DNA from: Acidobacteriota bacterium
GTDB taxonomy: Bacteria > Acidobacteriota > Vicinamibacteria > Vicinamibacterales > CAVVIG01
Length of the DNA: 64,000 nucleotides
NCBI GenBank assembly: GCA_018268955.1
Contig: JAFDVO010000010.1
Location: forward strand, 37,246-101,245
Direction: 5' to 3'
The translations under genes and the position numbers were made by a program. The notes under the pieces are model-generated. The model saw only the letters and a list, made by a program, of their open reading frames with translations, had not been told where the DNA came from and made no database searches. Below are positions 6,787 to 15,774 of the stretch, one piece after another. Numbering within the stretch: the first letter of the stretch is position 1; every line of letters begins with the position of its first letter.

Positions 6787-9566
6787 TGCGCATGTCCGGA
6801 GCGCTCGGCGGCTGCCTCATTGCGGCGGTACTCGTCGCAGCGTGCCCCGCTGTGCTCCGGGCGCAGGCCCCGGTCCAGCAGGCTTCGCCTGCGCCAGGCG
6901 ACCAGCCGGACGACGACACGACGCTGCAGGCATTCGTGCGGACCCTCGAGCCGATCGTGCTCGCTGCGGATGCGGACGGGTACGTCGCCCTGCAAGGACC
7001 GCTCGGCAACCGCGACGAGGCCCTCGCCTTCGCCGAGGCGGAACTCGCCCCTGGCGCCACGCGCGTGGTCGTCCAGCAACGGGAGCGTTCCACCCTGACG
7101 CTGAGCGGGATTCCGGGCAACGTGGAGGCGCTCACCGTCGACGCGTTCATCGAATTCGGCAATCGCGCGCGGGTGGCAACCTGGCAGCTGTTCCTCCGGC
7201 GATCGGGCGACTCATGGGCAATCATCCGGCAGCAGGTCGTCTCGTCGGTCGACAACCTGTTCCGGCTGACACTCAACGACACGAGGCAGTTCGACGTCCG
7301 CAACCTCTCCATCACCGCGGAGGACCTGCAGCTGACCATGGCGGAGGGGACCGCGTTCTCGATCGACACCGAGCGCGGCGTAACCGGTCTCGTGCTGATC
7401 GGGCGCGGCCAGATGCGTTTTTCGCCAGCGCCCGATACCGAACGCGGACAGGTTCGCATCTTCGCCGGCTCCGACGTCCTCGACACGCCGTTCGAGGCCG
7501 CGTTCGTCCGCGTCGGCACTCCGGAGACGCACTACGACGACAGCGCGCTCACCGAGAGGCCCGTTGATGCGCGGACCCTCAAGCGCGCGCAGCAGGTGTT
7601 CGCGGACGAATCGCCGAAGTCATTCGCGGTCGACCTCGCGGACCTGACGCGCGAGGCCTGGACACTCCTGCCTGGTCCGGACGACTTCCTGGCCGAGATC
7701 CGCACCAAGCGCTTCGAGACGCTGACATACGCACGTTCCGCGTCCGAACCGGAGGACGTCTCGCTGTTCGAACGGCGGCGCAAGCGCAACATCGCGCTGT
7801 ACGCATCGAAGGAGAAGCTCGAGACGCGCGGCCGGTTCTACAACGAGGACGACCTCGCGCAGTACGACGTCCTCGATTACGACATCGACATCACCTCGAT
7901 TCCGCAGCGGCAATGGATCGAAGGGCGGACGAAGATGCGGCTGAAGGCACGCGCGGCCGGCCTCGGGCAGCTCACGATCAGGCTCGCCGACACGCTCACC
8001 GTCCGGTCGCTGACCAGCGACAAGTTCGGTCGGCTGTTCTACCTGCGGGTCACCAACCAGAACACCCTGCTCATCAACCTGCCCACGCTGCTCGATGAGC
8101 ACGAAGCGGTGACGCTGACGGTCTCCTACGCCGGGCGGCTCGAGCCGCAGGCGCCGGATCGCGAGACACTGGGGCTGGCCCAGGACGAAGGAGGGTTCGG
8201 CCAGAGGAGCGGGCTGGAGACGCTCCCCGACGACATCACGGCCCCCAAGGCGGAGCCGAGCTTCCTCTACAGCAACCGAAGCTTCTGGTATCCGCAGTCG
8301 ACGATCTCCGACTACGCGACGGCGCACATCCGCATCAGCGTGCCGATCGCGTACGGATGCGTCGCCTCGGGTGAGCCATCAGGGCCGCCACAGGTGCAGC
8401 TGGGCAGGGACCCGGTGAACGCGCGCCATGTTTACGTCTTCGACGCGAAGCGGCCGGCGCGCTACTTATCGTTCATCGTGTCCCGCTTCATTCCATCGGA
8501 TCAGCAGGAGGTCACCTTCGACCGGCCGGATGCGCCTGCGCCACCGGGCGATCCGTCGACGGCCGCGTCAGACGCGGACCCGTTTCCGTCGATTCGGCTG
8601 ACGGCCCAGACCAATCCGAGGCAGACGCGCGACGGGAAGCAGGTGCTGACACGCGCGGCGAGCGTCGTGAAGTTCTACCAGTCCCTCGTCGGCGATGCGC
8701 CTTACCCGAGCTTCACCATCGCACTGGTGGAGAACCTCACGCCTGGAGGGCACAGCCCGCCCTACTTCGCGCAGCTGAACCAGCCGCTGCCCAACAGCCC
8801 GCTGGTCTGGCGAAACGACCCGGCCGCCTTCGAGAACTATCCCGAGTTCTTCATGGCCCACGAGGTGGCCCACCAGTGGTGGGGCCATGGTGTCGGCTGG
8901 CAGAACTATCACGAACAGTGGATCAGCGAAGGGTTCGCGCAGTACTTCGCGGCCCTCTACGCAAACGAAAACCGCGGGCCCGATGTCTTCCTCAACGTGC
9001 TGCGCCGGATGCGGCGATGGGCGATGAACGAATCCAGCCAGGGCCCCGTGTCGCTCGGCTATCGCGTGGGTCACATCCGCAACGACGGTCGAGCGTTCCG
9101 CGCGATTGTCTACAACAAGGGGGCGATGGCCCTTCACATGCTGCGGCAGCTCGTGGGAGACGAGGCGTTTTTCCGCGGACTTCGGCAGTTCTACCTGGGC
9201 TCGCGATTCCGCAAGGTCGGGACGGAGGACTTCCGGCTGGCCATGGAGCAGGCCTCCGACCGCAAGCTCGGCCGCTTCTTCGAACGCTGGATCTTCGGCA
9301 CCGCACTGCCCCAGCTCACGTTCAGTTATCGCAGCGAGTCGACGACGGCCGGGGGCGTGGCGGTGCTGCGGTTCGAGCAGAGCGGGGAGCTGTTCGACCT
9401 GCCGGTGCTGGTCACCCTCACCTGGGCCGACGGCAAGACCCGCGATGTGCTGGTGCCGGTCACGGACCGCGTCACCGAAATGCGCGTCCCCATCGACGGC
9501 CCGCTCCGGTCTGCGACCGTCAGCCGCCGGGACGTCTCGCTGGCCGAGATCCGGCAGGCCAGGTAG
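6786..9566 (+). CDS. Secreted M1-family zinc metallopeptidase
   Basis: This 926-residue protein has a signal peptide ending near LRAQA, a long N-terminal region without a recognised motif (about 30-340), a beta-rich M1 N-domain, and a catalytic domain. The zinc site is HEVAHQWWGH (His692, Glu693, His696) with Glu715 in WISEGFAQYF, giving the M1 spacing. The exopeptidase GxMEN motif is replaced by ALVEN followed by LTPGGHSPPYFA, a variant that may alter N-terminus recognition. Tyr in YNKGAMALHML fits the catalytic tyrosine region. It probably degrades peptides outside the cytoplasm. Translation is coupled to the upstream oxoamine synthase by TGATG, though no functional link is evident. Confidence 0.88.
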   Translation: MRMSGALGGCLIAAVLVAACPAVLRAQAPVQQASPAPGDQPDDDTTLQAFVRTLEPIVLAADADGYVALQGPLGNRDEALAFAEAELAPGATRVVVQQRERSTLTLSGIPGNVEALTVDAFIEFGNRARVATWQLFLRRSGDSWAIIRQQVVSSVDNLFRLTLNDTRQFDVRNLSITAEDLQLTMAEGTAFSIDTERGVTGLVLIGRGQMRFSPAPDTERGQVRIFAGSDVLDTPFEAAFVRVGTPETHYDDSALTERPVDARTLKRAQQVFADESPKSFAVDLADLTREAWTLLPGPDDFLAEIRTKRFETLTYARSASEPEDVSLFERRRKRNIALYASKEKLETRGRFYNEDDLAQYDVLDYDIDITSIPQRQWIEGRTKMRLKARAAGLGQLTIRLADTLTVRSLTSDKFGRLFYLRVTNQNTLLINLPTLLDEHEAVTLTVSYAGRLEPQAPDRETLGLAQDEGGFGQRSGLETLPDDITAPKAEPSFLYSNRSFWYPQSTISDYATAHIRISVPIAYGCVASGEPSGPPQVQLGRDPVNARHVYVFDAKRPARYLSFIVSRFIPSDQQEVTFDRPDAPAPPGDPSTAASDADPFPSIRLTAQTNPRQTRDGKQVLTRAASVVKFYQSLVGDAPYPSFTIALVENLTPGGHSPPYFAQLNQPLPNSPLVWRNDPAAFENYPEFFMAHEVAHQWWGHGVGWQNYHEQWISEGFAQYFAALYANENRGPDVFLNVLRRMRRWAMNESSQGPVSLGYRVGHIRNDGRAFRAIVYNKGAMALHMLRQLVGDEAFFRGLRQFYLGSRFRKVGTEDFRLAMEQASDRKLGRFFERWIFGTALPQLTFSYRSESTTAGGVAVLRFEQSGELFDLPVLVTLTWADGKTRDVLVPVTDRVTEMRVPIDGPLRSATVSRRDVSLAEIRQAR

Positions 9567-9587
9567 GCCCCGGGTCGTCGGATTGGA

Positions 9588-9593
9588 TAGAAT
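9588..9593 (+). promoter_or_regulatory. -10 element close to the nuoG-like start
   Basis: TAGAAT lies nine bases before the ATG. No Shine-Dalgarno sequence intervenes, so the transcript probably has a leader of only two to four bases. It indicates that the nuoG-like gene is transcribed independently of the peptidase gene. Confidence 0.5.
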
Positions 9594-9602
9594 CAGTAAC
9601 TT

Positions 9603-11414
9603 ATGGAATCCGTCACGCTGACGATCGACGGCCGCCAGGTCACCGTCGAAAAGGGGAAGACCGTCCTTCAGGCTGCGATCGAGGCCGGCATCTCGATCCC
9701 GTACTACTGCTATCACCCCGGCATCGGCATCGAAGGCTCCTGCCGCGTCTGCATCGTCAAGGTCGAGAAGATGGGCAAGCTGCAGACCTCCTGCTCGACG
9801 GTGGCGACCGAGGGGATGGTGGTGCACACGCGCAGCGAGGATGTCGTGGCCGCGCGGGCCGGCGTGTTCGAACTCCTGCTGGTCAATCACCCGCTCGATT
9901 GCCCCGTGTGCGACAAGGGTGGCGAGTGTCCACTCCAGGATTACGCCTACACCTTCGGGCCAGACCAGAGCCGGATGGAGTTCCCGCGCCGCGTCTTCGA
10001 CGGCGAGGGGGTGAAGGGCGACGTGGACTTCGGCCCGACGCTGATGCTGAATCGGCAGCGCTGCATCCTCTGCACGCGCTGCATCAGGTTCATGGAAGAG
10101 GTCGAGGGCGACGCGCAGATTGGCGTGGTCAACCGGGGCTACGGCAGCGAAATCGCCACCTTCCGTGACGAGGGGGTCCACTCGCTGATCTCGGGCAACC
10201 TCATGGACGTCTGCCCGGTGGGCGCCATCACCACCAAGCAGTACCGCTTCAAGTCGCGTCCCTGGGACAACCCGAACGTCGCCGACACGATCTGCACGAT
10301 GTGCTCGAAGGGGTGCAACACCAACGCGTGGATCAAGGCCAAGCCGGAATGGGCGAAGGGGTCACGGCTCATCCGGATGACGCCGCGCTACAACCCCGAC
10401 GTCAACGGCTACTGGATGTGTGATATCGGTCGCTTCGACTTCGGCTGGATCGAGAGCGAGAACCGCCTCCACAAGCCGCTGATCCGCAGCAACACCGGCA
10501 CCCTCGAGCCCGCGTCGTACCGCGACGTGGTGGCCAAGGTCGCCGACCGCCTTTCGGCAGCCGGTACCTCCGGGAAGGGCGACGTCCGCTTCCTGCTGTC
10601 CGCACACGCCTCGCACGAAGAGTTCTTCCTGTTCCGCCGGCTCACCGAGGAACTGCTCGGCAGCGACGGACCGAAGGCTGTCGCGGTCGGCTGGCGCGTC
10701 ACACCAAAGCAGCAGCCTGCACGCACCAAGTTCAAGGTGCCCGCGGTGGATGCCCCGAACGTGAACGGTGCACGGATCTTCGGGTTCGTGCCTGGTTCGG
10801 TCGGTTACGACCAGGGTGCGGCGGACCTCTCAGCGCTTCGCGCCGCCGTCGAGGCCGGCAAGGTCGCCGCGCTCTACGTGTTCGACCCCGGGCCGGACAC
10901 CCTGGGCGATACGTCCTGGATTGTGGCCGCCCGCGAATCCGGCAAGCTGCCCCTGCTCGTCGTTCAGGGGGTGGTCATGACCGACCTCGTCCGGGCGGCG
11001 GACTTCGTCCTGCCCGGCGCATCCTTCGTGGAGAAAGATGCGGCGTACACGAACGACAAGGGCGTGCTGCAGGGCACGTCGAAGGCGGTCAAGGCGCCTG
11101 GCGATGCGATGGAAGACTGGCAGGTGGTCGTCAACCTCGCGGCAGCGCTCGGCGTCACCTTTGATTACACGGCCAGCGCGCACGTCCGCGCCGACATCGC
11201 GGCCCGCCTGAGCGGAGTTCAGGCGCTCGACACGCTGCCCGGGCTCGCCTTCCAGCGACCGATGTCAGCCAGCACGTGGCTGGAAGCGTCTAATCCGTCG
11301 GAGCGCTGGAAGTGGGAGTTCCTCTACCAGGACCTGCCGCCGATCAAGGGATCCGTCGACACGTCGTCGCTGCCGACGCCTCCGGGCGTCATCCGTCTCA
11401 ACGAAGTGAAGTAG
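9603..11414 (+). CDS. nuoG: NADH-quinone oxidoreductase subunit G-like iron-sulfur protein
   Basis: This 603-residue protein has the NuoG architecture. It starts with a 2Fe-2S ferredoxin domain (YYCYHPG, GSCRVCIVKVE, TSCST). The Cys/His cluster domain HPLDCPVCDKGGECPLQD follows, then a 4Fe-4S pair (RCILCTRCIRF and DVCPVGAI), then a molybdopterin-oxidoreductase-type domain starting with ICTMCSKGCN and WMCDIGR. The C-terminal part resembles the cofactor-free molybdopterin domain of complex I. Relatives carry electrons from NADH through the N1b, N4 and N5 clusters of complex I. It stands alone here: no nuoE, nuoF or other nuo gene is within the window, and the neighbours are unrelated. It could serve a dispersed complex I or a hydrogenase or dehydrogenase complex. 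Confidence 0.85.
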   Translation: MESVTLTIDGRQVTVEKGKTVLQAAIEAGISIPYYCYHPGIGIEGSCRVCIVKVEKMGKLQTSCSTVATEGMVVHTRSEDVVAARAGVFELLLVNHPLDCPVCDKGGECPLQDYAYTFGPDQSRMEFPRRVFDGEGVKGDVDFGPTLMLNRQRCILCTRCIRFMEEVEGDAQIGVVNRGYGSEIATFRDEGVHSLISGNLMDVCPVGAITTKQYRFKSRPWDNPNVADTICTMCSKGCNTNAWIKAKPEWAKGSRLIRMTPRYNPDVNGYWMCDIGRFDFGWIESENRLHKPLIRSNTGTLEPASYRDVVAKVADRLSAAGTSGKGDVRFLLSAHASHEEFFLFRRLTEELLGSDGPKAVAVGWRVTPKQQPARTKFKVPAVDAPNVNGARIFGFVPGSVGYDQGAADLSALRAAVEAGKVAALYVFDPGPDTLGDTSWIVAARESGKLPLLVVQGVVMTDLVRAADFVLPGASFVEKDAAYTNDKGVLQGTSKAVKAPGDAMEDWQVVVNLAAALGVTFDYTASAHVRADIAARLSGVQALDTLPGLAFQRPMSASTWLEASNPSERWKWEFLYQDLPPIKGSVDTSSLPTPPGVIRLNEVK

Positions 11415-11443
11415 TACGCCGCCTTTCGGCGTCCTGCGCGACC

Positions 11444-11469
11444 AGGGCCGGGTCCGTCGACCCGGCCCT
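11444..11469 (+). terminator. GC-rich hairpin between nuoG-like gene and dsbD
   Basis: A perfect 11-bp stem (agggccgggtc with gacccggccct) closes a four-base loop, 30 nt after the nuoG-like stop and 14 nt before dsbD. There is no T-run, so it may be a weak or Rho-assisted terminator, or an attenuator in front of dsbD. Confidence 0.5.
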
Positions 11470-11483
11470 CATTGTCTGAGGCC

Positions 11484-13229
11484 ATGCGTCATACCGCGCG
11501 ACTTGCCGCCTTTGCCGTGCTGTTCCTGACAGCCGGCCTCTTCGCCCAGCGTGGCCCCGCCAAGGCTGAGCTCACCCCCATCGTCGAGCACGAGACGGTC
11601 GCGCCAGGCTCCGAGCTCCGCGTCGCCCTCCAGGTCCAGCTGCCTGAGGGCTACCACATGAACTCGAACAGGCCACGGGACCCGATGCTCATCCCCGTCG
11701 TGCTGACGGTGCCGTCACCGGATCAACCGCTCCCTGCCGGGATCTCCGTCAAGGAAATCGTCTTCCCGACACCAACCGACCTGCAGCAGCGTGGCGCCGA
11801 CCAGCCGCTGTCGGTGTTCGAGCGCGAGTTCGCCATCGGGGTTGTGCTGAAGGTCGACCCGAGCGCCGCGCCCGGGACGATCACGATCCCCGCTCGCCTG
11901 CGGTATCAGGCGTGCGACGAAACGATGTGCTACATCCCGACGCGCGCTGAAACCGGTTGGGAAGTGACGGTTGGCAGTGCGGCATCGGCGGCGCTGCACG
12001 CGGACGTCTTCGGCGCCATCAAGTTCGGCAGCGGCGACGCACCGGGCGGCGCGGCGCCGACGACAACAGGTGCAGCCGCCGCCCCGGGGCCCGCCGCCTC
12101 GTCGGGTGACGAAATCGCGGCCCTTGGCAGCTTCGAGGAACAGGGCACCACGTTCGGCTACCTGCCGGCCGCTGATTTCCTGACCTTCATCCACAACGCC
12201 GAGACCGGCGTGCGCGAGAAGGGGATGCTCGAGGGACGAGGGCCGTTGATGATCCTGCTGCTCGTGCTCGTCGGCGGCCTCGCGCTGAACCTGACCCCGT
12301 GCGTGCTGCCGATGATCCCCATCAACCTGGCGATCATCGGTGCGGGCGCCCAGGCCGGGTCACGCAAGCGTGGGTTCCTGCTGGGGCTCGCCTACGGCGC
12401 GGCCATGGCCCTCGTGTACGGCGTGCTCGGGCTCGTCGTGGTGCTGACGGCGAGTTCGTTCGGCACCATCAACGCGTCTCCGTGGTTCAACCTCGGGATC
12501 GCGGTGCTGTTCGTGGTCCTCGGCCTCGCCATGTTCGACGTCGTCAACATCGACTTCTCCCGCTTCTCGTCGAGCGTGAAGACCGCAGGCAGCCAGGGCT
12601 CGATGGTGCTGGCGTTCTCGATGGGGGCGATTGCCGCGTTGCTGGCGGGCGCCTGCGTCGCGCCTGTCGTGATTCAGGTCGTGCTGTTCTCGAGCAACCT
12701 CTACGCGGCCGGGACGACTGCCGCGCTGGCGTTGCCATTCGTGCTGGGGATCGGCATGGCGATTCCGTGGCCGATCGCGGGCGCGGGCCTTGCGGCCCTG
12801 CCAAAGCCGGGCGCCTGGATGAACCGCATCAAGCAGGCGTTCGGCGTCATCATCATCGGGACCGCGCTCTATTACGGGTACGAAGCCTACAGCCTGTTCT
12901 CGAGCCGCTGGGTCAACGCCGAGGAAGTCGCCTCGAGCGTGCAGGAGAAGCTGAAGGCCGGCTGGCAGCCGTCACTCGTCGACGGGCTGGCGCAGGCTCG
13001 GCGCGAGAACAAGCCGGTGCTGATCGACATGTGGGCAACGTGGTGCAAGAACTGCTTGGTCATGGACAAGACCACGCTGGAGGACCCGGCAGTCACCGCC
13101 GCTCTCGCCGGTTACGTGAAGATCAAGTATCAGGCGGAGGATCCCGACGACCCGCGCGTCGCGAAGGTCATGCAGTACATGAAGACCTCCGGGCTGCCGA
13201 CGTACGTGATCATGAAGCCGAAGCCTTAG
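11484..13229 (+). CDS. dsbD: Thiol:disulfide interchange protein DsbD
   Basis: This 581-residue inner-membrane protein moves reducing power from cytoplasmic thioredoxin to periplasmic partners. The order is a signal peptide, a periplasmic N-domain with YQACDETMCYIP, a membrane domain of about eight helices with the redox motif NLTPCVLPMIPI and a second cysteine in GACVAPVV, and a C-terminal thioredoxin domain with WATWCKNC (about residues 517-524). All three cysteine pairs of DsbD are present. The ATG behind TGAGG was chosen; a TTG four codons earlier is possible. It probably supports cytochrome c maturation or disulfide isomerisation. Confidence 0.93.
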   Translation: MRHTARLAAFAVLFLTAGLFAQRGPAKAELTPIVEHETVAPGSELRVALQVQLPEGYHMNSNRPRDPMLIPVVLTVPSPDQPLPAGISVKEIVFPTPTDLQQRGADQPLSVFEREFAIGVVLKVDPSAAPGTITIPARLRYQACDETMCYIPTRAETGWEVTVGSAASAALHADVFGAIKFGSGDAPGGAAPTTTGAAAAPGPAASSGDEIAALGSFEEQGTTFGYLPAADFLTFIHNAETGVREKGMLEGRGPLMILLLVLVGGLALNLTPCVLPMIPINLAIIGAGAQAGSRKRGFLLGLAYGAAMALVYGVLGLVVVLTASSFGTINASPWFNLGIAVLFVVLGLAMFDVVNIDFSRFSSSVKTAGSQGSMVLAFSMGAIAALLAGACVAPVVIQVVLFSSNLYAAGTTAALALPFVLGIGMAIPWPIAGAGLAALPKPGAWMNRIKQAFGVIIIGTALYYGYEAYSLFSSRWVNAEEVASSVQEKLKAGWQPSLVDGLAQARRENKPVLIDMWATWCKNCLVMDKTTLEDPAVTAALAGYVKIKYQAEDPDDPRVAKVMQYMKTSGLPTYVIMKPKP

Positions 13230-13267
13230 GGGAAACACTGAGGCTTCGGGCTCCGGGCTTCAGCAAA

Positions 13268-13299
13268 TTCACCAACTCACCAACTCGCCAATTCGCCAA
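13268..13299. repeat. Four tandem 8-bp repeats between convergent genes
   Basis: Four direct copies of an octamer (ttcaccaa, ctcaccaa, ctcgccaa, ttcgccaa) fill most of the 75-bp gap between dsbD and the minus-strand barrel gene. The same family occurs in the opposite orientation at 17130-17161 after glnA. On the other strand the unit reads TTGGYGAR. Confidence 0.85.
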
Positions 13300-13304
13300 C
13301 TGCT

Positions 13305-14363
13305 CTAAAACTTCCCGGTCTGCCGCAGCGCAGCGGCCAGATCGTACGCGAGCACGGCGTCGAATCGTGTCTTGTTCGACAGGGTATATGGCGCGTCGAG
13401 GGCCCGTGTGACGAAGAAGGACGCGGTGAGCGGACCGTGGATCGGCACGTTCGCCACCGCATAGAAGCGGCGCCCGCGCTGGATCCGGTCGGCGTTCAGG
13501 CCGCCGTAGTGTTCGTCGATCGTCGCGTAGCCGCCCTGCGCCCGCACCCACCTGGTGATCGGCCGCTCCACCGTCACGGCAAAACCAGCCGCTGAATCAG
13601 GATCGGTCGTCCTGACGTACTGCTCGTAGCGCAGCGCGGAAATCGGGGCGGTCGGCTTGAATCGCATCGACACGGCGCCTCGGAAAGTATCGCGAGAGGC
13701 GTGCCGCGTGTAGTCAACGGAGGCCGCGACCATCGACGTCAGGTGCTTGCCCACCAGCACCTGCGTGTAGTTGGTGTGGTCGAGATCGTCCCAACGTTTC
13801 CAGAGGTTCGGCGTGCCTGTGGAGGCGATCGTACCGTGGGTCAGGGACAGGTCGTCGAAGTACAGCGTCTTCGGACGCCGCAGGCTCAGCCGTCCTCCGG
13901 TCACCCAGCCGTCGTCATCGTAGGTGGTGTACTCCGTGTGCTCGCCGCGGTTCGGATACAGGCTGCCCACCTGCGCCTCGATGCCGGGCAGGGGGGTGGC
14001 GTCGAAGAAGAACTGACGCATGTAGTGGCTCTTGCCGTCGAAGGTGCCGGTGCCCGGACCGAGGTTGTTCCAGGACGCGATGTACTGGGTCCCGGTGAAC
14101 AGGCCGACGTTCAGCGTGTACCGCTTCTTCGCGTCCACGTTGACGCGGAAGCGTACCTGCTCGCGATACTGCATGTGGTTCGAGGTGGTGACATCAGCGC
14201 TGTTCCTGATGAACCGGTAGCGGGTGCTGAGGACGAGCTGCTGGAATTCGAACCAGCGTCGGATCGCCGGCTCCGGCGCTCGTGGCGCGGGTTGCGCGGA
14301 TTGCGCAGCGGCTGAGGTGATCGACGCAAACAGCAGGGCAACGGTCAGGACGGGTCGATGCAT
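13305..14363 (-). CDS. Predicted outer-membrane beta-barrel protein
   Basis: This 352-residue protein of no recognised family starts with a clear signal peptide ending at AAAQSAQ. The mature part is made of alternating polar and aromatic strands such as LVLSTRYRFIRN, EQVRFRVNVDAKKRYTLNVGLF and RTTDPDSAAGFAVTVERP. It ends in phenylalanine (RQTGKF), the usual terminal signal of outer-membrane barrels. It resembles porin-like or alginate-export-like barrels in general composition only; the substrate is unknown. It is a single gene, facing away from the GAF membrane protein gene. Confidence 0.65.
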   Translation of the reverse strand: MHRPVLTVALLFASITSAAAQSAQPAPRAPEPAIRRWFEFQQLVLSTRYRFIRNSADVTTSNHMQYREQVRFRVNVDAKKRYTLNVGLFTGTQYIASWNNLGPGTGTFDGKSHYMRQFFFDATPLPGIEAQVGSLYPNRGEHTEYTTYDDDGWVTGGRLSLRRPKTLYFDDLSLTHGTIASTGTPNLWKRWDDLDHTNYTQVLVGKHLTSMVAASVDYTRHASRDTFRGAVSMRFKPTAPISALRYEQYVRTTDPDSAAGFAVTVERPITRWVRAQGGYATIDEHYGGLNADRIQRGRRFYAVANVPIHGPLTASFFVTRALDAPYTLSNKTRFDAVLAYDLAAALRQTGKF

Positions 14364-14369
14364 CGCGTA

Positions 14370-14375
14370 ATCCTA
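14370..14375 (-). promoter_or_regulatory. -10 element for a leaderless barrel-protein transcript
   Basis: On the minus strand TAGGAT ends six bases before the ATG of the barrel gene, with no Shine-Dalgarno sequence between. This spacing predicts transcription starting at the start codon. The -35 region is weak. Confidence 0.45.
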
Positions 14376-14508
14376 CTCGATGGAAGTAAGCAATCCAGGT
14401 GATGTCGAAGACGTCGCACGCGGTGCGAATGCTGCGTGCGCGAGCGGCGCACAAGAACGAATTGGCACCGTTCGTTCCGTGGTACTCTGAGCGCCCTAGA
14501 GGTTCACG

Positions 14509-15708
14509 ATGCACTCACGTCCGGCAAGACTCACCCTGAGCGCCCTTGGATGGATTGCCCTCGGTGCCGCGGCGTTCTTCATCGTCCACGCGCAACAGCA
14601 GACCGAGCAGCGGCGCGCCAGCCTCCAGGCCTTCGAAGCCTCGGCGCATGACACGGCAGAGGCGCTCGGCGACGTGCAGTCGGGCCAGCAGGCGTACGTC
14701 GCCCCGGGCCAGCAGGCGTCGGAGTGGACGGCAAAGGTCAACGCCGCGCTGCAGACGGCGAACACGGGCATCGAGTCGCTGCGGGCAAGCGCCGCGAGCC
14801 AGGACGCCGGACCCGCGCTCCTCGAAGCCAACACCGCCCTGACACAGCTGAAGAACGTCGACCGCCAGGCGCGGGAGCGAATCGCGAACGGTGAGCTGCA
14901 CGCCGCCGCCGATCTCATCTTCACTGATGCTGCGGATGCCGTCGCGGGTGCGACCTCGAACATCGATGCGGCCGTGGCTGCCGAGCAGCAGGCGACCTCG
15001 GCACTCGAAGCCTCGAAGCGGCAGGTGCAGCAAGCATCTGCCCTTGCCGGCGCAGGCGCAGCGTCCGTGATGCTGCTGCTCCTTGGGCTCGCACGGCCGC
15101 GAAGCCGGGCTGAGGGCGGCGACGAGAGCGAGACGCGCACCGAACAGAGGGATGACACGCTGCACGTCGTACCCGACGTCGTGGCGGTGTCGCCGCACGC
15201 CGGTAGCGCGAAGGTCGAATCGCCGGCGGCGCTCGAGCGGATCGCGGAGATCTGTGTCGGCGCCGGACGCGCGCGCGATGCAGCCGACCTGAGCCCCCTG
15301 CTGGCGCAGGCAGCCGACGTGCTCAAGGCGCGCGGCATCATCGTGTGGCTGGGCAGCACGGGCGGGGCAGATCTTCGGCCGGTGCTCGCTCACGGATACA
15401 CCGAGCGCACACTCTCCCGGATCCCGACGCTTGCCCGCGGCGCGGACAATGCGGTGGCGACGGCGTACCGACTGGGCGAGCTGCAGATCGTGGAATCGCG
15501 CCCCGGCGGATCGCAAGGCACCATCGTGGCGCCACTGCTGGCTCCGGACGGCTGCATCGGCGCGGTCACCGCCGAAGTGCGGGACGCGGGCGAGCAGTCG
15601 CCCATCAACCGGGCGCTCACGCAAATCCTCGCGGCGCAGTTGGCGGGCCTCCTCGCCGCCGCCGCGACCGCAGCGGAGACCCCAGGCTCGCAGGTGGCGG
15701 CCGGCTAG
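14509..15708 (+). CDS. Membrane protein with periplasmic helical domain and GAF-like domain
   Basis: This 399-residue protein has a first membrane helix (about 9-27), then a roughly 150-residue alanine/glutamine-rich helical region, then a second helix (about 178-197). The layout resembles the CHASE3-type four-helix sensor of many signalling proteins. The cytoplasmic part (about 245-385) looks like a GAF domain, with KARGIIVWLGS, ARGADNAVATAYRLGE and TIVAPLLAPDGCIGAVTAEV. No kinase, GGDEF or other output domain follows, so it may act through a partner. TAGAGG lies seven bases before the ATG, and TACTCT at 14483-14488 could be its -10 box. Confidence 0.6.
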   Translation: MHSRPARLTLSALGWIALGAAAFFIVHAQQQTEQRRASLQAFEASAHDTAEALGDVQSGQQAYVAPGQQASEWTAKVNAALQTANTGIESLRASAASQDAGPALLEANTALTQLKNVDRQARERIANGELHAAADLIFTDAADAVAGATSNIDAAVAAEQQATSALEASKRQVQQASALAGAGAASVMLLLLGLARPRSRAEGGDESETRTEQRDDTLHVVPDVVAVSPHAGSAKVESPAALERIAEICVGAGRARDAADLSPLLAQAADVLKARGIIVWLGSTGGADLRPVLAHGYTERTLSRIPTLARGADNAVATAYRLGELQIVESRPGGSQGTIVAPLLAPDGCIGAVTAEVRDAGEQSPINRALTQILAAQLAGLLAAAATAAETPGSQVAAG

Positions 15709-15762
15709 AACGGACCGCCACGTCGTGCTCGGCGGACCGAACACCGAGGCGCACTCCCCAAT

Positions 15763-15768
15763 TAGAAT
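15763..15768 (+). promoter_or_regulatory. -10 element for a leaderless glnA transcript
   Basis: TAGAAT ends six bases before the glnA ATG and no Shine-Dalgarno sequence is present. The predicted transcription start coincides with the start codon. No PII-linked or sigma54 promoter was seen in the 66-bp gap. Confidence 0.5.
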
Positions 15769-15774
15769 GCGTGC

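Noticed and set aside
8568..10181. 537-codon open frame on the minus strand opposite the peptidase and nuoG-like genes
   Set aside because: It is a by-product of high GC content; both opposite genes have clear catalytic motifs and the frame has no recognisable protein features.
14464..14479. Sigma54-like element on the minus strand upstream of the beta-barrel gene
   Set aside because: GG and GC have the right spacing but several other consensus bases are missing, and a close -10 hexamer explains the start better.
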